Assembly: GCA_021200395.1 (NCBI GenBank)
Contig: JAJQGQ010000143.1
Location: 1 to 17,041 of the forward strand
Source: Erysipelotrichaceae bacterium
Lineage (GTDB): Bacteria; Bacillota_I; Bacilli_A; Erysipelotrichales; Coprobacillaceae
Length of the DNA stretch: 17,041 nucleotides
Direction: 5' to 3'
Below the pieces are notes generated by a model. It was not told the DNA's origin. It searched no databases and was given only the letters and a program-made list of their open reading frames with translations. Each line of letters starts with the position of its first letter. Position 1 is the stretch's first letter. Position numbers and translations under genes: made by a program. Positions 13,942 to 17,041 of the stretch are shown here, piece by piece.

Positions 13942-14686
13942 GATGCAAAGCCTCTAATATAATATTCATATCATTCACATTGATTTGACCAGGAGCAGAA
14001 GCTTTTGCGCCTGTCGCAAAAGTTATAGCAGAACCTGTTAATTCTCCAGACATTCTTGAAATGCCCCCTAATTCTCCCATAGACATCGTTACTAATGGAA
14101 TACTTAATTGTTCACTCATTTCTAATGTTAAATCCAACAATCTCATAACATCTTTTTTATTTTGTGGCATAACAGCTATTTTCGCAATATCAGCTTCCAT
14201 CTTTTCCATTTTCAGGATACGTTCTTTGATGATATCATTATCAGGCGTTTGGGCAAAATCATGATTAGACATAATCACTTTGGTATTATTACGATGCGCT
14301 ATGCCTGTCAATAATGAAATAAAATAATCACTACTCATCACTTCAATATCAATCATATCAACACAACGAGCTAAAATAATCTCTCTTAAAAGTTCTTTAT
14401 AGTCTTCATTACTTAATGTTGATTGGCCACCTTCTTTTTGGGAACGACATGTAAGTAATATAGGTTTAACAGTAGCTACTCTGATATCTCTTAATATGGA
14501 TAATACTTTTTGAATATCATTAAGATCTTGATAAAAATCGATACGTATTTCAATAAGATCATATTTTAAATTCTCAAAAGAATTCAATTGTTCCATGATT
14601 TCTTTATCAGTTGTTCCAACTATTGGTAAACATATTTTAGGTTTACCTTCACCTATTTTAACATTTCTCACTTGACATACTTTCAT
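13934..14686 (-). CDS. aroD: 3-Dehydroquinate dehydratase, type I
   Basis: AroD removes water from 3-dehydroquinate to give 3-dehydroshikimate by a Schiff-base mechanism, the third step of the shikimate pathway (or of quinate use). The 250-residue protein has the class I features: Glu46 and Arg48 in LIEIRIDF, Arg81 in TCRSQKEGG, with Glu85, His142 in MSNHDF, the Schiff-base Lys169 in IAKIAVMP, Arg211 in GGISRMSG, and SAPGQ (230-234). I chose ATG 14686 because AAGGAGG is seven bases upstream; an in-frame TTG two codons earlier is too close to that site. The gene lies two bases after the alpha/beta hydrolase and overlaps the HD gene by eight. No other aro gene is in the window, so its pathway partners must be elsewhere. 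An 8-base-pair inverted repeat occurs inside the coding region. Confidence 0.96.
   Translation of the reverse strand: MKVCQVRNVKIGEGKPKICLPIVGTTDKEIMEQLNSFENLKYDLIEIRIDFYQDLNDIQKVLSILRDIRVATVKPILLTCRSQKEGGQSTLSNEDYKELLREIILARCVDMIDIEVMSSDYFISLLTGIAHRNNTKVIMSNHDFAQTPDNDIIKERILKMEKMEADIAKIAVMPQNKKDVMRLLDLTLEMSEQLSIPLVTMSMGELGGISRMSGELTGSAITFATGAKASAPGQINVNDMNIILEALHHD
14002..14022. repeat. Perfect inverted repeat within aroD
   Basis: CTTTTGCG and CGCAAAAG, eight bases each, flank a five-base spacer in the codons for the segment before SAPGQ. No U-rich run follows on the minus strand, so it is not a normal terminator. It may be coincidence of the TFATGAKA coding sequence, or a hairpin in the operon mRNA. 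Confidence 0.6.
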
Positions 14687-14688
14687 AT

Positions 14689-15354
14689 TCAATCCTCCTT
14701 ATGGCATATATCTAAAAATAAACGTATTTCTTTATATGTTTGTTTATAAAAATCTCTAAGTAGAAAGTGATTTCCATGGGGAATAATTTTTAAGACACTA
14801 TAAGGTAATGCCTCTGCAATATTTTTCGTATCAGATTCTTTAATAAGATCATATTCTCCTGCCATGATAAGTGCAGGAATTTTCACTTCTTTTAAAGAAT
14901 CATAAGTAAAATGAGGTTCAGTAAGCATCATTTTAGTGAGTTTAAATGATCGTCTGGCATTCTTTTGATAAAGACAAAACGGTATGAGACAAACAAGACG
15001 AAGTATACTTTGTATATAAAAAAATGTCTTAATCATATGGGGATTGGTATTGGCTCCTAAAGTAATGATATGTGAAACTTTATCTTGTTGCATAGCTAAC
15101 ATTAAAGCAATAATCCCACCATCACTAAATCCAATCACATCATAAGTTTCCAATCCTAATGCATCAACAACTTCAACCACATCATCACAAAGCTTCTGAT
15201 AACTTATTTGACCATCATAAGAAGAATCAATAAGAATACATTGATAATCCTTTAAATCCTCTACCAATTGATCAAATTCATGATGATTTTCTCCATTACC
15301 ATGAAGCATAACAATAGGAAACCCCTCACCTACAATTTCATAATTAACTTTCAT
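14689..15354 (-). CDS. Alpha/beta-fold hydrolase
   Basis: A 221-residue, probably cytoplasmic hydrolase with a complete catalytic triad: Ser77 in the nucleophile elbow GFSDGG (75-80), Asp169 in GEYDL and His196 in HGNHF. The oxyanion-hole LHGNG is at 17-21. The usual D-x-R-G-x-G-x-S block after the third strand is degenerate (DSSYDGQIS). The middle (about 108-140) is hydrophobic and basic, and probably forms a small lid. The short length is typical of esterase or lyase-like members of the family. It leads the operon with aroD, HD and the membrane protein, with its own promoter and an AAGGTGAT ribosome binding site. Its stop codon overlaps the region just before the aroD start. The substrate is unknown, and the link to aroD may be only positional. 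No signal peptide is seen. Confidence 0.9.
   Translation of the reverse strand: MKVNYEIVGEGFPIVMLHGNGENHHEFDQLVEDLKDYQCILIDSSYDGQISYQKLCDDVVEVVDALGLETYDVIGFSDGGIIALMLAMQQDKVSHIITLGANTNPHMIKTFFYIQSILRLVCLIPFCLYQKNARRSFKLTKMMLTEPHFTYDSLKEVKIPALIMAGEYDLIKESDTKNIAEALPYSVLKIIPHGNHFLLRDFYKQTYKEIRLFLDICHKED
14694..14700 (-). promoter_or_regulatory. Ribosome binding site fixing the aroD start
   Basis: AAGGAGG on the minus strand lies within the hydrolase 3' end and is seven bases from the ATG at 14686. The in-frame TTG at 14692 is only one base from it. Confidence 0.8.
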
Positions 15355-15377
15355 TGCATCACCTTCATTACACCAGA

Positions 15378-15406
15378 ATTATACATGATATGCATAGTGA
15401 AATCAA
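15378..15406 (-). promoter_or_regulatory. Promoter of the hydrolase-aroD-HD-Gx operon
   Basis: TTGATT (-35, 15401-15406), 17 bases, then a perfect TATAAT (-10, 15378-15383) on the minus strand. The hexamers and spacing are identical to the gapA promoter. It lies just downstream of the LCP gene terminator. Confidence 0.72.
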
Positions 15407-15412
15407 GAATGC

Positions 15413-15442
15413 AAAAAAGAGATTTGGATAACCAAATCTCTT
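15413..15442 (-). terminator. Terminator of the LCP gene
   Basis: An 11-base-pair stem (15417-15427 with 15432-15442) with a four-base loop is followed on the minus strand by a U run (15413-15418). The base of the stem overlaps the last two bases of the LCP gene stop codon. Confidence 0.88.
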
Positions 15443-16895
15443 ATTCTACAGTAATCGTTTCACCATCAGCCATTGCCTGAATCAACTCTGAAGCATAAGT
15501 GACACTATCATCATCAGGAATCATATAATATAACTTGTTGCTTGGCATATAAGCACCACCTGTTAAATATGCACCAGTACCAGTTAATTGAATCTGCATA
15601 ATTTCCCAATCAGCCATATCATTAAGCTGCATCTTAATAAGTGCTGTAATTTCACTTGAAGTCATATTGGTTTCAAAAGAACCAGAAATAGCATCTAACA
15701 CACTCGTATAATTCGTAATAATAGCTGGTGACATGGCTTTTTTAAGCATTGCTGTTAAAAGATATTGTTGATTTCTAACACGATCATTATCTCCATTAGG
15801 TAAACTATATCTTTCTCTAACAAAACCTAAAGCTTGATCTCCATTAACACTATTATAGCCCTTAGTAAAGCTATAACCACCATGTCGAGAAGTAAAAGTA
15901 TAATCTGAATAAACAGAAACACCACCTAAAGCATCAACCATAGTGACTAAAGATGTAAAGTTCACTCTAGCATAGTAGTTAATATCAATATTCATGAAAT
16001 TTTCAATGGTTGCTACTGAATTTTCTACTCCAGCCAAACCTGCATGAGTTAATTTATCTTTGGCATTTTTATTGGCTAAAGTAACATAATAATCTCTAGG
16101 AATAGAAGTTAATAAAATCTGTTTTGTGGTTGGATTAACAGTAACCAGCATATTCACATCACTACGTGATACTGTAGAAACTTTACCACTTGTATCAATG
16201 CCACTAATAAAGACAGTAAACGTTGTATTTGTAACATCGACATTCTTAGAAATATCTTCAACTTCACTATCAATATCATAAGACCAGATAACACGCGTTT
16301 CATTACTAAAATCTTCTTGATAATTTTCCATAAATACGTAATTAGCTTCGTTAATCAAGATAGCAGGTGTTGATTCATCATAGAGATCACTACATAATAT
16401 TTCATAATCACCAACATCACTTGTAACAATTGAAGAATCTTCTTCATTTAATGCTGCAATCGCAGTTGCTAAATGATCACTATCATCACTATTATTAATT
16501 TCTATCGTTTGTCCACTAATATCAGATAATGATTCATATGAACTTTCATCAAGGACTACAACAACCATCCTATTGGTTTGAGTTGTCGTTCCTGAAATAG
16601 AATCTAATGCTGAATTTCCTTGAGCTACATATAAAGAACCAATCATAAGTAAAATACTTAATAATAAGCTCACAACTTTACCTATAACATTTCTCACTTT
16701 TCCTTTACCATTGGATGGTTTCATTAATAGTGCGACAAGTATATCAATAATTGCTAATACGGCAATTGCAATAATTGCATATTTCATAGGAAGAATGCCT
16801 AAATTAAACAACAAAGCAATTAATACCAATGAGGCAATTGTCTGCAAAGCAAAAATGACTTTCCAATCGGTTATTTTACGAATGATATTCGTCAT
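15441..16895 (-). CDS. LytR-CpsA-Psr (LCP) family cell-wall glycopolymer ligase
   Basis: LCP proteins transfer lipid-linked anionic glycopolymers (teichoic acids, capsule) to peptidoglycan outside the cell. This 484-residue protein has three N-terminal membrane segments (about 13-33, 38-58, 71-91), an extracellular region (about 105-220), and the LCP domain (about 225-390). The domain shows Arg244 and Asp246 in SRSDVNML, TSIPRDYYV (263-271), and VRERY (359-363) with the later DNDRVRNQQ (368-376), which hold the conserved arginines and acids of the pyrophosphate site. The region before it has short phrases resembling a degenerate solute-binding fold (DISGQTIEINN; ATAIAALNEED; PAILINEANYVF), but this is only a loose resemblance. 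The gene has its own promoter and terminator, and a ribosome binding site AGAGGG. The physiological polymer is not evident; no teichoic acid or capsule genes are in view. Confidence 0.94.
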   Translation of the reverse strand: MTNIIRKITDWKVIFALQTIASLVLIALLFNLGILPMKYAIIAIAVLAIIDILVALLMKPSNGKGKVRNVIGKVVSLLLSILLMIGSLYVAQGNSALDSISGTTTQTNRMVVVVLDESSYESLSDISGQTIEINNSDDSDHLATAIAALNEEDSSIVTSDVGDYEILCSDLYDESTPAILINEANYVFMENYQEDFSNETRVIWSYDIDSEVEDISKNVDVTNTTFTVFISGIDTSGKVSTVSRSDVNMLVTVNPTTKQILLTSIPRDYYVTLANKNAKDKLTHAGLAGVENSVATIENFMNIDINYYARVNFTSLVTMVDALGGVSVYSDYTFTSRHGGYSFTKGYNSVNGDQALGFVRERYSLPNGDNDRVRNQQYLLTAMLKKAMSPAIITNYTSVLDAISGSFETNMTSSEITALIKMQLNDMADWEIMQIQLTGTGAYLTGGAYMPSNKLYYMIPDDDSVTYASELIQAMADGETITVE

Positions 16896-16922
16896 TTTAT
16901 CCCTCTTTTCTTTAATAAAAAG

Positions 16923-16951
16923 ATATTATCATAATGATGTCTATATTTCAA
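16923..16951 (-). promoter_or_regulatory. Promoter of the LCP gene
   Basis: TTGAAA (-35, 16946-16951) and TAATAT (-10, 16923-16928) are 17 bases apart on the minus strand. A TGn extension precedes the -10. The AGAGGG ribosome binding site lies downstream. Confidence 0.65.
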
Positions 16952-16956
16952 GATTT

Positions 16957-16981
16957 AAAAAAGGATTGTTGCCAATCCTTT
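16957..16981 (-). terminator. Terminator of an off-window minus-strand unit
   Basis: A nine-base-pair stem (16960-16968 with 16973-16981) and a four-base loop are followed on the minus strand by a U run (16957-16962). It would end transcription entering from beyond the right edge, just before the LCP promoter. The plus-strand side has no T run directly after the stem. Confidence 0.75.
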
Positions 16982-16991
16982 AAATCGGCAT

Positions 16992-17036
16992 TTTAAATTT
17001 TAGTGTGATAGAGGGTAGCCTTTAAAGTTTAGTGTG
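16992..17036 (+). repeat. Direct repeats at the window edge, possible insertion-sequence end
   Basis: A 16-base motif, TTTAAATTTTAGTGTG (16992-17007), recurs with one mismatch as TTTAAAGTTTAGTGTG (17021-17036), start to start 29 bases apart. The spacing and the TTTAAA...TTTAGTGTG wording recall the multiple terminal repeats of IS21-family elements in Bacillota, but I rely on memory of that style. No transposase is in the window, and all three minus-strand frames are closed by stops here, so no coding call is possible. Confidence 0.45.
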
Positions 17037-17041
17037 GGTGG

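Noticed and set aside
14687..14692. TTG start for aroD two codons upstream
   Set aside because: It lies one base from the Shine-Dalgarno sequence, too close for initiation.
1..17041. CRISPR array, tRNA, rRNA, riboswitch or prophage
   Set aside because: No repeat-spacer series, cloverleaf sequence, ribosomal RNA stretch or phage gene was recognised, and the intergenic gaps are too short for most riboswitches.

Overview
The window is a gene-dense, AT-rich stretch of chromosome from a low-GC Gram-positive bacterium (Bacillota). The gene content (HPr kinase, a lactose/cellobiose-type PTS IIB, an LCP cell-wall ligase, ClpP, strong AGGAGG-type ribosome binding sites) and the order ctp-uvrB-uvrA-hprK-lgt fit Bacillota. 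An Erysipelotrichales/Coprobacillaceae-like gut organism is my inference from protein style; no marker in the window proves it. Apart from a repeat at the extreme right edge, the content looks like core chromosome. I found no CRISPR array, tRNA, rRNA or phage gene, and no gene-free stretch longer than 300 bases.

Layout, left to right. A small PII-like protein gene (74-418, +) converges on a long minus-strand operon, read right to left: S41 processing protease, uvrB, an HD-domain protein, uvrA, hprK and lgt (9160 down to 482). It has a good extended -10 promoter at 9180-9208 and a bidirectional terminator at 476-500, and its genes overlap or nearly touch. Next is a minus-strand group of PTS IIB, ZIP metal transporter and DtxR/MntR-type regulator (10811 to 9275), ended by a terminator overlapping the regulator gene. 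gapA (11944-10931) is a single-gene unit with a near-consensus promoter and its own terminator. clpP (12099-12683, +) is divergent from gapA and converges on an alpha/beta hydrolase-aroD-HD protein-Gx transporter operon (15354 to 12686). The two converging units share one hairpin containing both stop codons. An LCP-family wall ligase gene (16895-15441) has its own promoter and terminator. The window ends with a terminator hairpin for an off-window minus-strand unit, followed by two 16-base direct repeats that may be the end of an insertion sequence.

Functional themes are excision repair (UvrA, UvrB), envelope work (Lgt, S41 protease with a peptidoglycan-binding-like tail, LCP protein), carbon regulation (HPr kinase, PTS IIB, GAPDH), divalent metal homeostasis (ZIP plus metalloregulator), proteolysis (ClpP), and a shikimate or quinate step (AroD) with a prenyl-related membrane protein. 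Two different HD-domain proteins sit inside operons, and their substrates cannot be read from sequence.

I did not find a clearly novel multi-gene system. The points most worth a second look are the CCA-enzyme-like HD gene between uvrB and uvrA, the DtxR-like metal ligand set in a short MntR-like regulator, terminators built into gene 3' ends, the unexplained extracellular domain of the LCP protein, and the edge repeat.
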